64,000 nt of DNA from JAFMKE01 sp037624485 (GCA_037624485.1 JASJJC010000009.1:186001-250000), one strand, 5' to 3'. Positions 1 to 9,642 are shown, numbered from the stretch's first letter. Notes: generated from the letters alone by a model not told the origin. Numbers and translations are program-made.

Positions 1-2
1 AG

Positions 3-53
3 CAATACAGACAAAGTAATCAGCCGATTTTAAGAGAATTATTAACGCGATAA
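3..53 (+). CDS. Possible 3' end of a CDS cut by the window start
   Basis: The third forward frame is open from the window edge to a TAA at 51-53 and gives a short hydrophilic, basic tail ending in RELLTR. Frame 1 is also open, but only to a stop at 31-33, so the choice of frame is uncertain. Too little is visible to name a product, and this may be non-coding. Confidence 0.25.
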   Translation, partial: QYRQSNQPILRELLTR

Positions 54-146
54 ATAAAACTACAAACCAAGCTGAGATAACAACAATAGGAGACATATAG
101 CAAATTTAATCTAGAGGTAAGAAGGATGTCAATGATTGTCTATATT

Positions 147-746
147 TCACCCTGCTTCAGCAACAACTTCAGTTACTTGAGGAATCATTCTTTTCAGCAT
201 AGCTTCAATCCCATCTTTCAAAGTAGCACTACTACTTGGGCATCCAGAGCAAGCACCCTGCATAATTAAAGTTACAATACCATTATCAAATGACTTAAAA
301 GCGATATTTCCACCATCCATTTCAACCGCAGGCTTTACATATTTATCCAGCAATTCGATTATCTGAGCATCGATGCCAATAACTTTTGCATTTTCAGCTT
401 TAAGATTTTTTTGTTGTTCAAAAAAAGCTGGACTTACGATCTCTTTATCCGATAAAATATACTCCTTAAGAAAAGATTTCAATTCAAAACTTAGTTCAAA
501 CCACTCTTCCTCTGTTTCCTTTTTTGAAAGGGTAACAAAATCATTGGAAATAAATACACTATCAATATATTCAAATTCAAATAAGGCCTGGGCAAGAGGC
601 GAAAGCGAAGCTTCTTGCACGCTTTTGCACTCTAACATTTCATTAGGCAATAAAACACTCGTAGACACAAACTTTAACATCTTAGGGTTTGGAGTGCTTT
701 CTGTATAAATTTCAACAAATTTCACTGTCTCTTTTTCCATTATCAT
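147..746 (-). CDS. nfu: NifU/Nfu-family Fe-S cluster carrier protein
   Basis: About 199 residues with two domains. The N-terminal Nfu_N-type domain (about residues 8-100) contains the TPNPKMLKF stretch. The C-terminal NifU-like domain carries the motif GACSGCPSSS, whose two cysteines (about C166 and C169) bind a transient [4Fe-4S] cluster for delivery to apo-proteins in the cytosol. Length fits the Nfu family. In-frame candidates are TTG at 749, ATG at 746 and ATG at 740; an ATG is preferred. The gene is transcribed divergently from the neighbouring PurF-like gene. SufE is also encoded in this window, at the far end. Confidence 0.9.
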   Translation of the reverse strand: MIMEKETVKFVEIYTESTPNPKMLKFVSTSVLLPNEMLECKSVQEASLSPLAQALFEFEYIDSVFISNDFVTLSKKETEEEWFELSFELKSFLKEYILSDKEIVSPAFFEQQKNLKAENAKVIGIDAQIIELLDKYVKPAVEMDGGNIAFKSFDNGIVTLIMQGACSGCPSSSATLKDGIEAMLKRMIPQVTEVVAEAG

Positions 747-758
747 CAATTATATTTG

Positions 759-766
759 CAAAGGTA
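759..766 (-). promoter_or_regulatory. Candidate -7 element for nfu
   Basis: Reads TACCTTTG on the minus strand, matching the Bacteroidota -7 form TAnnTTTG, and lies 12 nt upstream of the ATG at 746. No convincing -33 element is visible. Confidence 0.45.
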
Positions 767-784
767 ATCCACAATTGTATAATA

Positions 785-817
785 TTGGCTTATTAAATAT
801 CATTTTATCTACCTTTG
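785..817 (+). promoter_or_regulatory. Candidate promoter of the PurF-like gene
   Basis: TACCTTTG at 810-817 matches TAnnTTTG, with a TTGG at 785-788 (21-nt spacer) as a possible -33 element. The ATG is 13 nt downstream. It lies back to back with the nfu promoter. Confidence 0.5.
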
Positions 818-830
818 CACTTTTACAACT

Positions 831-2729
831 ATGAGTGATTCTATAAAGCACGAATGCGGCATTGCCTATTTAAGACTTCTTAAACCACAGCAGTACTACA
901 TTGACAAGTATGGCACGGCCTCTTATGCCGTAAATAAGATGTACTTGTTAATGGAGAAACAGCACAATAGAGGTCAAGATGGCGCTGGCCTAGCTTACAT
1001 TAAATTTGACACTCAACCTGGGGAGCAATATATTAATAGACATAGGAGCGTTAAGCAACAGCCTTTGCAGGATATTTTCAAAAGAGTATTTAAAGAGTTT
1101 AATGAAAAAACAAAGAATGTATCAAAAAGTCAATTGAATGCAAGTTGGTTGAAGAGCAATTTATCCTCAGCCGGCGAAATATTTCTTGGGCATTTGCGAT
1201 ATGGCACACATGGAGGAAACAGTATTCAATCCTGTCACCCATTTATTAGAAAGAATAATTGGAGAAGTAGAAATTTGGTCATGGCTGGCAATTTCAACTT
1301 AACCAATGTAGATGAGTTGATTAACTTCTTGGTTGAAATAGGACAGCACCCTATCCAAAAACGCGATACCGTCACGGTAATGGAAAAAATTGGGCACTAT
1401 GTAGATCGGGATGTTCAGCGTATTTTTGACAAGTATAAAGCTGAAAATTATGACCACAAAACCGTATCTACTTTTATTGAAAAAGAATTGGATATAGAAA
1501 ACATTCTTAGGATGTCTGCGAAGGACTTTGATGGAGGTTATTTAATGGCAGGTCTAGTAGGTCATGGAGACTCTTTTGTTTTGAGAGACCCCAACGGTAT
1601 ACGCCCAGGATACTATTACATAGATGATGAAATTGTTGTGGTAGCTTCAGAGCGTCCGGCAATTCAAACGACGTTTAATGTCAATTCTGATAAGGTTAAA
1701 ATAATCCCTCCGGGTAATGCGCTAATCGTAAAAAAAGACGGGCAAATTTACTTGAAGGAATGTGTTGAACCCAAGGAAGTTCTTTCTTGTAGTTTTGAGC
1801 GCATCTATTTCTCTCGTGGCACGGATACTGAAATTTATAAAGAACGTTTGGATTTGGGTTATCGACTCACAGAGCGTGTGATGAAAGAGGTGGAATATGA
1901 TTACGAGAATACCGTATTTTCCTTTATTCCAAATACGGCTGAAGTAGCTTTTTACGGTTTATTAAAAGGAATAGAAGAGCACATCAATGCACACAAACAA
2001 AAAGAAATTGAGAAAAATCCTGAAATAAGGGGTGCTGAACTTAATCATCTACTTAATTTAAGACCACGCGTGGAGAAAATTGCGGTGAAGGACGTCAAGA
2101 TGAGAACTTTTATCACCGATGATGCCGCTAGAGATGAAATGGTTTCTCACGTGTATGATATTACTTATGATTCAATTAATAGAAATACAGACACCCTGGT
2201 CATGTTGGATGATTCTATTGTTCGAGGGACTACTTTACAAAAAAGTATTTTATCAATTTTAGATCGTCTGGGTCCAAAGAAAATTGTTGTCGTTTCATCT
2301 GCTCCTCAAATACGGTATCCAGATTGTTACGGAATTGATATGAGTAAAATGCAAGATTTTATTGCTTTTAGGGCACTATTAGCTCTTTTAAAAGAAAGGG
2401 GATTGATGGGTAAAATTGATGATGTTTACCAGAAATGTAAGCACGCTTTAAAAGAAGGCACAGCGAAAGAGAAAAACTATGTAAAAGAATTGTACGCCTT
2501 ATTTACAGATGATGAGTTATCTGATAAGATCAGTGAGATTGTTCGACCAGAACATATTTTCTCCAAGGTGAAAGTTATTTTCCAAACGGTAGAGGGCTTG
2601 AATAAGTCTTGTCCAAAAAATTTAGGTGATTGGTATTTCACTGGAAACTATCCAACGCCTGGAGGCAACAAAGTGGTGAACAAGGCTTTTGTATATTTTG
2701 TCGAAGGTAGAAACGAAAGAGCGTATTGA
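831..2729 (+). CDS. Long amidophosphoribosyltransferase-type class II glutamine amidotransferase
   Basis: 632 residues. An N-terminal Ntn glutaminase domain starts at Cys9 (HECGIAYLR), which would become the catalytic N-terminal cysteine after loss of an 8-residue propeptide. RGQDGAG and LGHLRYGTHG are typical glutaminase motifs. The C-terminal phosphoribosyltransferase half has the PRPP-binding signature VMLDDSIVRGTT at about 457-468. The PurF family transfers glutamine amide nitrogen to PRPP in the first step of purine synthesis. It is over 100 residues longer than ordinary PurF (about 470-510), with extra segments in the C-terminal half, so it may be a lineage-specific paralogue rather than the only PurF. 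No other purine gene is nearby. Confidence 0.82.
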   Translation: MSDSIKHECGIAYLRLLKPQQYYIDKYGTASYAVNKMYLLMEKQHNRGQDGAGLAYIKFDTQPGEQYINRHRSVKQQPLQDIFKRVFKEFNEKTKNVSKSQLNASWLKSNLSSAGEIFLGHLRYGTHGGNSIQSCHPFIRKNNWRSRNLVMAGNFNLTNVDELINFLVEIGQHPIQKRDTVTVMEKIGHYVDRDVQRIFDKYKAENYDHKTVSTFIEKELDIENILRMSAKDFDGGYLMAGLVGHGDSFVLRDPNGIRPGYYYIDDEIVVVASERPAIQTTFNVNSDKVKIIPPGNALIVKKDGQIYLKECVEPKEVLSCSFERIYFSRGTDTEIYKERLDLGYRLTERVMKEVEYDYENTVFSFIPNTAEVAFYGLLKGIEEHINAHKQKEIEKNPEIRGAELNHLLNLRPRVEKIAVKDVKMRTFITDDAARDEMVSHVYDITYDSINRNTDTLVMLDDSIVRGTTLQKSILSILDRLGPKKIVVVSSAPQIRYPDCYGIDMSKMQDFIAFRALLALLKERGLMGKIDDVYQKCKHALKEGTAKEKNYVKELYALFTDDELSDKISEIVRPEHIFSKVKVIFQTVEGLNKSCPKNLGDWYFTGNYPTPGGNKVVNKAFVYFVEGRNERAY

Positions 2730-2798
2730 CATCAAAGAAGAAGTGAAGAAAGCTTCCGCATCCCATTGAAAGGTGAATTTGTATGATACATTGATAAG

Positions 2799-3125
2799 TT
2801 ATTCTGGAGCTATTTCTAAGGACAATCCATTTAACTCACTATTGATATTTATCTGACAACTTAATCGGCTGTTCTCTCTCACATGAAAGGCTTCTGATAA
2901 CATGGCTTCCTCTTCAGCTTCCATTTCTGGTAATGGGTGAGATGATTCGATATAACATTGACAAGAAGCGCACATAGCCATTCCGCCGCAGATACCTATG
3001 GTACCCTCTTCTGCTAACTCGTATAAGCGAATAACCTCCATTAAATTCATGGATATATCTACAGGGGCTTTAATGCTGTGTGACTTGCCCTTTCTATCTT
3101 TAATCAAGATATTTATATCTGACAC
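2799..3125 (-). CDS. Adrenodoxin-type [2Fe-2S] ferredoxin
   Basis: 108 residues. Cysteines C46-x5-C52-x2-C55 and C90 have the adrenodoxin/Isc-ferredoxin spacing for a [2Fe-2S] cluster, and the acidic stretch near 67-73 is typical of a partner-binding face. No signal peptide is visible, so it is cytosolic. It starts 2 nt after the stop of the upstream reductase gene, so the two are almost certainly co-transcribed and the reductase probably reduces this ferredoxin. Possible roles are Fe-S assembly or supply of electrons to an oxygenase; the sequence does not decide. Confidence 0.88.
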   Translation of the reverse strand: MSDINILIKDRKGKSHSIKAPVDISMNLMEVIRLYELAEEGTIGICGGMAMCASCQCYIESSHPLPEMEAEEEAMLSEAFHVRENSRLSCQININSELNGLSLEIAPE

Positions 3126-3127
3126 AT

Positions 3128-4180
3128 CTAATTATTTATGGATTGAATGACTGGTTTTTTTGCTTCCTTTCTAGATCCATCAAAACCATTAACTCCACTT
3201 ACAGTTGTATATCTAAAGACATTTTTCTTATCTGGATGTATGATTTTGTGTGCGGATTGACACATCAATGTTGCCTCATGAAAGCCGCATAAAATAAGTT
3301 TCAATTTACCTGGATACGTATTAACATCTCCAATAGCAAAAATTCCAGGAATATTAGTTTGATAATCATAGGTGTCAACTTTAATTGCATTTTTCTCGAC
3401 TTCGAGACCCCAATTGGCAATTGGACCTAATCGAGGTGAAAGCCCAAAAAGAGGGATGAAATGATCAGCTAAATGCTCTGTTTCAGTGCTATTTGTTGTG
3501 ATAGTTAAACTTTCTAATTTATCTTTTCCACTAATCTTGGTGACTTCTGCTGGAGTTATGACATTGATTTTATTTTTATTTTTTAACTCACGTACTTTTT
3601 CAACCGAATCTAGGGCTCCTCTGAACTCATTTCTTCGGTGAACTAGCGTAACGTCAGCATCTATATTTGCTAGGAAAATACTCCAATCTAATGCGGAGTC
3701 ACCGCCACCAGCAATAGTAACTTTTTTACCTCTATATATTTCAGGTTCCTTGATTATATATTCAACTCCTTTATCTTCATAAAATTCTAGCTTGTCCAAG
3801 ATGGGTTTTTTAGGCTCAAAACTTCCAAGACCCCCAGCGATAGCTACAACTGGTGCGTGATGTTTTGTTCCTTTATTTGTTGTGACAACAAAAGTGCCAT
3901 CTTTCTTTTTTATGATTTCTTCAGCTCTTTCCCCTAAAGTGAAACCGGGTTTAAACTGCTTGCACTGTTCCAATAAGTTCTTTGTTAGATCCCCTGCTAG
4001 TATTTCAGGAAAACCTGGGATATCATAAATTGGCTTTTTGGGATATATTTCTGAGCATTGTCCTCCCGCTTGGGGAAGGGTATCAATTAAATGACATTTC
4101 AACTTTAACAAGCCTGCTTCAAACACTGTGAAAAGTCCAGTGGGTCCTGCGCCAATAATTATGATATCAGTTTTAATCAT
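3128..4180 (-). CDS. Thioredoxin-reductase-like ferredoxin-NAD(P)H reductase
   Basis: 350 residues. The FAD-binding Rossmann motif GAGPTGLF is near residue 11, a second dinucleotide fold carries GGGDSALDW (about 158-166), and the FAD-closing motif AIGDVNTYPGK follows near 280-292. The redox-active CxxC of true thioredoxin reductases is absent, as in TrxR-like ferredoxin-NADP reductases. Immediate linkage to the [2Fe-2S] ferredoxin gene downstream supports ferredoxin as the partner. The nicotinamide preference cannot be read with confidence. Confidence 0.85.
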   Translation of the reverse strand: MIKTDIIIIGAGPTGLFTVFEAGLLKLKCHLIDTLPQAGGQCSEIYPKKPIYDIPGFPEILAGDLTKNLLEQCKQFKPGFTLGERAEEIIKKKDGTFVVTTNKGTKHHAPVVAIAGGLGSFEPKKPILDKLEFYEDKGVEYIIKEPEIYRGKKVTIAGGGDSALDWSIFLANIDADVTLVHRRNEFRGALDSVEKVRELKNKNKINVITPAEVTKISGKDKLESLTITTNSTETEHLADHFIPLFGLSPRLGPIANWGLEVEKNAIKVDTYDYQTNIPGIFAIGDVNTYPGKLKLILCGFHEATLMCQSAHKIIHPDKKNVFRYTTVSGVNGFDGSRKEAKKPVIQSINN

Positions 4181-4213
4181 CTATAAAATTCTGAGGGAGT
4201 AAATTTAGACTGC

Positions 4214-4221
4214 AAAAATAC
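4214..4221 (-). promoter_or_regulatory. Candidate -7 element for the reductase-ferredoxin operon
   Basis: Reads TATTTTTG on the minus strand (TAnnTTTG form), 33 nt upstream of the ATG. No clear TTTG is seen at the -33 position, so confidence is modest. Confidence 0.4.
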
Positions 4222-4437
4222 AAACTTATATAATTAATAGACTTGTTTGATTAATAATTTTGACTTTATAACAGTTAAAATTATTCTTTTATCTGTCAAT
4301 ATGACTTTTTAAAGAGAGTATTTTGTTTTAACATATTTGTCATTTTTTAAAGATTTAAACCGATGACATCACTATCCTAAATATCATTTCAACTTTAATA
4401 AAAAGTTAATTATTTTTTATAAAAGCTCAACATAAGC

Positions 4438-4467
4438 TTGTTTACTGCAATTATAAGTTTAAATTTG
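4438..4467 (+). promoter_or_regulatory. Promoter of the ompA-like gene
   Basis: TTG at 4438-4440, a 19-nt spacer and TAAATTTG at 4460-4467 fit the Bacteroidota -33/-7 consensus closely. The 5' leader would be about 20 nt. Confidence 0.7.
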
Positions 4468-4492
4468 CTCATTAATTATAATATTTAAGGCT

Positions 4493-6418
4493 ATGAGAAA
4501 TTTATTTACATTATTTATTTTCATCTTCATTTCATGCGGTGCATTTGCACAAGAAGCTGAAATCAATGAAAAAAAGACTAAGAAAAAAAGCAAAAGTTCT
4601 GACGTTCAAGAGTCTTCAGATGAAAAAGTAAACGATAAAAAGGATGATGCATCTGTTTTTATTGGCGAACCGGAAGATGGCACATACTCACTCGAAAGTC
4701 GTAGAGCAATATCTTCCCCTTCAATGCCTCTTTATAACATAGAACAAAAGTTTAACGATAAAAAGAAAAAGAAAAAGCAGCAGGACGCATATCTGAATGA
4801 TGATTATTACTTTCCAGCAAAGCCTAAGAATGCATGGCAAATAGGAATTAGAGGTGGAATATCTCAAGTTAATGGTGATATTAATCAAGCATTCTTCAAG
4901 GGTAGTAAGCATTCCATTCCAGGCTATACATTTGGAGCAACAGTCATCAAACCATTTTCATACATGTTCTCCATGCGTCTCAACTATGACTTTATGGAGA
5001 TGTGGAATCAAGATTGGCAGCAGTCTCAATTAACGGAAGATTTGATAAGGGGAACTGATTATAATTTAGCTAATTATATCAACAATAATCCCAATGGAAG
5101 TCAACAATTAATTTATCACAACTCTCATACCGTGGCGCATGATTTGACGATGGATGCCGTTGTATCGTTTGGTAATATCCGCTTTCACAAGGAACGTTCA
5201 AAATTTGTTTTTAATACCTTTATTACCGGGGGTGGTTTTATTTATCAAACTTGGTATGATCATTTAGATGCTAATGGCGATCCGTATGACTATGGTAGTA
5301 TCACCTCAATTGCTGATGGAGCGAGTAAAAAAGAAGTTTTACAGGAGTTAGATGCAATGAGAAATGGGGTTTATGAAACACTAGCTGAAGGGCATCCGGA
5401 TTCTAAAAATGGTAGTTTCATTAATAATTACAGCTTTAGGCCTGTTTTCGGAGGTGGTGCTGGTTTTACGCTCCGTCTCAACAGAGTAATGAATTTTGAT
5501 TTCCAAGTGAGAATGATGTTTACTAGAGATGACCTGGTTGACGGTCATAGATGGCAAGAGCCAGATGGAAATTCGACGGTGAATTTACCAACACGTTATG
5601 GAAGAGGTAAGGTTCAAACAAGTAGAGGTCTGACAAGAAGTTATGATACTTATACCAATACAACAATGGGTATAACCTTTAAGTTGGTAAGTAAGAAGAA
5701 GACTGAATCTACAACATTGCTCAATCCAATACATTACACTTATCAGAAGATTGCTGAAAATGATCCAGAGAAGGCAATTCAAGAGTTGCTCATGGATGAT
5801 GATAAAGATGGTGTTCCAAATAGATTAGATCAAGAAGAAAATACGCCAGAGGGAGCTCCGGTTAGCCCGAAAGGAATTGCTTTAGATAGTGATGCTGATG
5901 GAATTATCGATTTGAATGATGATGAGCCATTTTCGCCACCGGGATTGCCTGTTAATTTAAAAGGTGTAGCTCAATTGCCGCCTTCTTGTTGTGATGAAAT
6001 GATGTCGGTAGCATGCAGTAATGTTCTTCTTCCATCCGTTCATTTTGATAAGGATAAATTTAATATCAAACCTGAATTTTATGCACATCTTCATGTTTTG
6101 GCTTCTAAAATGGCTGATTGCCCAGACTTAATTATTCGAGCTACTGGAATGACGGACAAAGATGACAATCAGAAATATAATGAGCAATTATCTTGGAACA
6201 GATCTAATGCGGTTATAGATTATTTAACTGAGAAATATGGCATTAACAGAGATAGATTTATTGTGAAGTTTTCTGGAGAATCTAACGCTGAAGGTTCTTC
6301 AAATATCGAACAGTATAAAGAACGTAAAGTTTCTTTAGAACAGGCTGATGCTGATGAAGTTGGTGAGAGCAACCCTGCACCTCCTCATCCAGGGCTGAAA
6401 GCTGGAACGAACGATTAA
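4493..6418 (+). CDS. OmpA-family outer-membrane protein with TSP3-type calcium repeats
   Basis: 641 residues. Signal peptide at 1-20 (ends FAQ); a lysine/aspartate-rich low-complexity linker (about 25-100); a beta-barrel-like middle region (about 115-400, beginning WQIGIRGGISQVNGD); two thrombospondin type 3-like segments rich in Asp (DDDKDGVPNR and DSDADGIIDLNDDE, about 430-480); and a C-terminal OmpA domain (about 505-615). The OmpA domain contains LSWNRSNAVIDYL, the peptidoglycan-binding signature. It probably anchors the outer membrane to the cell wall. It stands alone between its own promoter and a strong terminator. Confidence 0.85.
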   Translation: MRNLFTLFIFIFISCGAFAQEAEINEKKTKKKSKSSDVQESSDEKVNDKKDDASVFIGEPEDGTYSLESRRAISSPSMPLYNIEQKFNDKKKKKKQQDAYLNDDYYFPAKPKNAWQIGIRGGISQVNGDINQAFFKGSKHSIPGYTFGATVIKPFSYMFSMRLNYDFMEMWNQDWQQSQLTEDLIRGTDYNLANYINNNPNGSQQLIYHNSHTVAHDLTMDAVVSFGNIRFHKERSKFVFNTFITGGGFIYQTWYDHLDANGDPYDYGSITSIADGASKKEVLQELDAMRNGVYETLAEGHPDSKNGSFINNYSFRPVFGGGAGFTLRLNRVMNFDFQVRMMFTRDDLVDGHRWQEPDGNSTVNLPTRYGRGKVQTSRGLTRSYDTYTNTTMGITFKLVSKKKTESTTLLNPIHYTYQKIAENDPEKAIQELLMDDDKDGVPNRLDQEENTPEGAPVSPKGIALDSDADGIIDLNDDEPFSPPGLPVNLKGVAQLPPSCCDEMMSVACSNVLLPSVHFDKDKFNIKPEFYAHLHVLASKMADCPDLIIRATGMTDKDDNQKYNEQLSWNRSNAVIDYLTEKYGINRDRFIVKFSGESNAEGSSNIEQYKERKVSLEQADADEVGESNPAPPHPGLKAGTND

Positions 6419-6434
6419 AGAGCTTTTAAACTCC

Positions 6435-6476
6435 AAATTAAAAAGGCATCACTCAATAGTGATGCCTTTTTAATTT
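6435..6476 (+). terminator. Intrinsic terminator after the ompA-like gene
   Basis: The arms pair perfectly around a 4-nt CAAT loop; the core is AAAAAGGCATCACT paired with AGTGATGCCTTTTT. The stem is at least 16 bp, flanked by A and T tracts. Confidence 0.9.
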
Positions 6477-6556
6477 GCTTATGATTTTCACTGATAGTTC
6501 TTCAAAAGTCTTTCTTTCTTTTATTTGGACACTTTAGGTAATTTTTGTGAATAACA

Positions 6557-6590
6557 TTTAACGTTTCTAATTAAAATATTTTTAGATTTG
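6557..6590 (+). promoter_or_regulatory. Candidate promoter of the TonB-dependent receptor gene
   Basis: TAGATTTG at 6583-6590 matches TAnnTTTG and lies 22 nt upstream of the ATG. TTTA at 6557-6560 is a weak -33 candidate with a 22-nt spacer. Confidence 0.5.
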
Positions 6591-6612
6591 CTTTAACCAA
6601 ATTTAACAATAA

Positions 6613-9438
6613 ATGAAAAAAGTCTACTTATTACTCATATGTATCCTAGGTATGTACGGATTAATAGCACAATCGGTCAATGGGACTGTAACTGATGAAA
6701 ATGGAGATCCTCTCTTTGGAGTTAATGTGATTGAAAAAAATACTTTTAATGGCACTACTACAGATTTTGATGGGAAATATACGTTAGCCTTAACGTCGGA
6801 GAAACCTTCGGTAGTTTTTAAGTTTGTGGGGTATCGTGACAAAACGGTTGTCTTCACTGGAGCTAAGATTAATCATCAAATGAAGGTGGATGCAATAGGC
6901 CTAGATGCGGTCGTGGTTTCTGCATCTAAAAGAAAAGAAAGATTACTGGATGCACCTGCTTCTGTGACTTTAATTAGTTCAGAAAAGATTCAGAATACTG
7001 CTGCTGTAGTAGCAACGGATAATTTAAAAAGTATTCCAGGAGTGGACATAATTCCCACAGGCCTAGTTTCGGCAAATGTCGCTGTGAGAGGATTTAATGG
7101 TATTTTTTCCGGCTCTATGTTGACTATGGTTGATAATCGTATAGGTCAGGTCCCTTCTCTTAAGGTTAATGCTTTTCAGCTAATGCCAGGGTCAAACGAC
7201 GATATCGAAAGAATCGAGATTGTACGTGGACCGGGTTCAGCTTTGTACGGACCAAATGCTGCGGATGGTGTTATGCATATCATAACGAAGTCACCATTAG
7301 ATATTCGTGGAGATCATAATACTGAAACTACAATAAGCTTCACCGGTGGAAGTCGAAGCGTTTGGGCACCAAACATTCGTCATGCACAAAAACTAAGCGA
7401 TAAAGTGGGCTTTAAAATTTCTGGGGGCTACATGCAAGGGCATGATTTCCCTAACTATGACCCTAGGGAACCTACTCCAGGTACTAATTTTGTCTTCGGA
7501 ACGGTTAGAGATGGTGTAAAATTTGAAGTTGATTCTGCTGCAGGTTTGCAGACATTTGATAGAGATTTCTTTATTCAGAAATATAATTTTGATGCAAGGA
7601 TTGACTATGCGGTCAATAAGGATGTTGATTTTACTTTTAGTGGAGGTTATGCCAACACAACCAACCTAGAGCTTACAGGTTTGGGCGGTGCTCAAGGCGT
7701 AGGATGGGGTTATACTTATGCACAGGTAAGAGCGAGATATAAAAGCTTGTTTGTTAACTATTTTATGAATTCTAGTAATTCAGGAGACACATACCTCATT
7801 AGTCAACTAGATGGAAGTGAGCCTCAACCTTATCAATTCCAAACTTTGCTCGACAAGTCAAAACTTCATGGGATTCAGATTCAACATAATTCTAGTATTA
7901 AACAATTAGTTGATTTTACATATGGTTTCGATGCAATTTTGACACGTCCAGTTTCGGATGGTACTATTTACGGTAGATATGAAGATGATGATGCTATCAA
8001 TCAATTGGGTGTATATGGTCAAGCGGAATATCATATATCAGAAAAATTTGATCTTCTAGCGGCTTTAAGAGGTGATTACCAAGATAGAATTGGTGAGTTC
8101 TTCCTATCCCCTAGGGCAGCGATTGTATATAAGCCATCTAGTCGCCACACTGCACGTTTAACTTATAACCGAGCATTTAGCGCACCTTCAGCCTTAAATA
8201 CTGCATTGGATTTACCGCAATTATTTGTCCCTAATGGTATTACTGCAAGAGGTTTAGGTAATCCTTCTGGCTTCAATTTTAATTATGGTTCAGACGGCTT
8301 CGCACAGTTTAGAAGTCCATATGATAATGGGTGGTATGATGTTGCTGATTTATCTAACAATCATGTACATTTTGACGGCTTTTTAAATTCTTTATCTAAT
8401 CTAATTGCAACTACCTTATATGGTACAGATTATGATGCTGCGCAGTTTGATTTTGTTAAGGGTGATTTGGTTTCATTAACAGGCGATTTATCATCAGCTT
8501 CTTCTTCTTTGAATAATAACGTAGAAAGAAAGGTGATTGATTTTATCAGTAATGAAGAGTTTGATTATACGCAAATTTCAGATTTGGAATCGATTAAGAG
8601 TACAGTGACACAGACGATGGAGATAGGTTACAAAGGAATTATTAAAGATAAATTTTTCTTGTCTGCTGATTTGTATTACACAAGAATTGACAATTATGTT
8701 AGTCCATTATCTCCTGCCTCTTATCGAGTGTTGTTTGATGATGATCAATTAGCTCAAGAGTTGGTTCCTGTTTATCAGAGCAACGCGGGAACTACACAAT
8801 CTGGTATTATAGAGGGTGCATTGGCTGGTTTAGCAGGAGAGGCGGGAGTTTCAGTCGGCGAATGGCTTGTTGGAGCTATGCAAGGTTTTTCACTAGGAAC
8901 AGTTGCTCCAGAAGATGATTTAGTTAATTCTGATTTGATCTTGACCTACATTAATCTCGGAGAAGTTGACATCGCAGGTGCTGATTTAGGGGCTACTTAT
9001 GTTGAGAATTTTAAAGAAAGTACGCTTAAAATTTCGGGAATGTTTTCTTTTATGAATAAAGATAGAATTTCGTTAGCAGGAGCCTCAGGAGGTTATATTG
9101 CTTTGAATGCGCCTAAGTACAAGACCTCACTTGCTGTTGAAGGATTAAATATTGGAAATACAGGTATTGGTGCCGGTATTAATTGGAGATGGCAAGATGC
9201 CTTCCCTGCAAATTCTGCGGTTTACGTCGGGGAAGTAGTTGCTGCAAATCTTATTGATTTGAGTATATCCTACAGACCAAATTTTTCAAAGAATACGATC
9301 TTGAGTGGTACATTCTACAATATAACAAATAATGAATTTCAGCGTTTTCCAGGAACACCTTTCATCGGTTTTTATACAATGATGAAATTGTCACATACTT
9401 TCAAGTATTCCATTGGAGGCAAGAAAAGCAAGAGCTAA
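6613..9438 (+). CDS. TonB-dependent outer-membrane receptor with N-terminal carboxypeptidase-like regulatory domain
   Basis: 941 residues. Signal peptide at 1-19; CarboxypepD_reg-like domain at about 21-95 (NGTVTDENGDPLFGVNV, DFDGKYTLAL); plug domain at about 105-225 (IERIEIVRGPGSALYGPNAA); then a long beta-barrel to the C-terminus. It would use TonB/ExbBD energy to import a ligand too large for porins. No SusD partner, sugar-active enzyme or siderophore gene is nearby, so the substrate is not predictable. The gene has its own promoter and terminator and is probably monocistronic. Confidence 0.9.
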   Translation: MKKVYLLLICILGMYGLIAQSVNGTVTDENGDPLFGVNVIEKNTFNGTTTDFDGKYTLALTSEKPSVVFKFVGYRDKTVVFTGAKINHQMKVDAIGLDAVVVSASKRKERLLDAPASVTLISSEKIQNTAAVVATDNLKSIPGVDIIPTGLVSANVAVRGFNGIFSGSMLTMVDNRIGQVPSLKVNAFQLMPGSNDDIERIEIVRGPGSALYGPNAADGVMHIITKSPLDIRGDHNTETTISFTGGSRSVWAPNIRHAQKLSDKVGFKISGGYMQGHDFPNYDPREPTPGTNFVFGTVRDGVKFEVDSAAGLQTFDRDFFIQKYNFDARIDYAVNKDVDFTFSGGYANTTNLELTGLGGAQGVGWGYTYAQVRARYKSLFVNYFMNSSNSGDTYLISQLDGSEPQPYQFQTLLDKSKLHGIQIQHNSSIKQLVDFTYGFDAILTRPVSDGTIYGRYEDDDAINQLGVYGQAEYHISEKFDLLAALRGDYQDRIGEFFLSPRAAIVYKPSSRHTARLTYNRAFSAPSALNTALDLPQLFVPNGITARGLGNPSGFNFNYGSDGFAQFRSPYDNGWYDVADLSNNHVHFDGFLNSLSNLIATTLYGTDYDAAQFDFVKGDLVSLTGDLSSASSSLNNNVERKVIDFISNEEFDYTQISDLESIKSTVTQTMEIGYKGIIKDKFFLSADLYYTRIDNYVSPLSPASYRVLFDDDQLAQELVPVYQSNAGTTQSGIIEGALAGLAGEAGVSVGEWLVGAMQGFSLGTVAPEDDLVNSDLILTYINLGEVDIAGADLGATYVENFKESTLKISGMFSFMNKDRISLAGASGGYIALNAPKYKTSLAVEGLNIGNTGIGAGINWRWQDAFPANSAVYVGEVVAANLIDLSISYRPNFSKNTILSGTFYNITNNEFQRFPGTPFIGFYTMMKLSHTFKYSIGGKKSKS

Positions 9439-9455
9439 TCGCATTAATAATAAGA

Positions 9456-9493
9456 TTAAAAAGGGCTATTCTGAAAGGAATAGCCCTTTTTAA
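9456..9493 (+). terminator. Intrinsic terminator after the TonB-dependent receptor gene
   Basis: A 16-bp perfect stem (core AAAAAGGGCTATTC paired with GAATAGCCCTTTTT) with loop TGAAAG, flanked by A and T runs. Confidence 0.9.
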
Positions 9494-9612
9494 TTTAACT
9501 CGTATGACCTTTAGATTAAGGTAAAAAAGATGTTGTTCTTCTTTAAATTTTCGTATTTATTATAGTTTTACTTAATGGTGGATTTCTTGGGGATAAATTA
9601 GACAAAATATTT

Positions 9613-9642
9613 TTTGATTTTAATTCTTACTTGTTATTTTTG
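9613..9642 (+). promoter_or_regulatory. Promoter of pyc
   Basis: TTTG at 9613-9616, an 18-nt spacer and TATTTTTG at 9635-9642. Only five bases separate the -7 element from the ATG at 9648, implying a leaderless or nearly leaderless transcript. Confidence 0.65.

Larger units (their letters stand above)
4181..4492. other. 312-bp intergenic region between divergent genes
   Basis: Very AT-rich region between the reductase and the ompA-like gene. It contains a candidate promoter at each end and otherwise no open frame, RNA gene or repeat that I can support. Confidence 0.6.

Noticed and set aside
373..708. Open frame of 111 codons opposite nfu
   Set aside because: It lies wholly antisense to a clear Nfu-family gene and has no domain signal.
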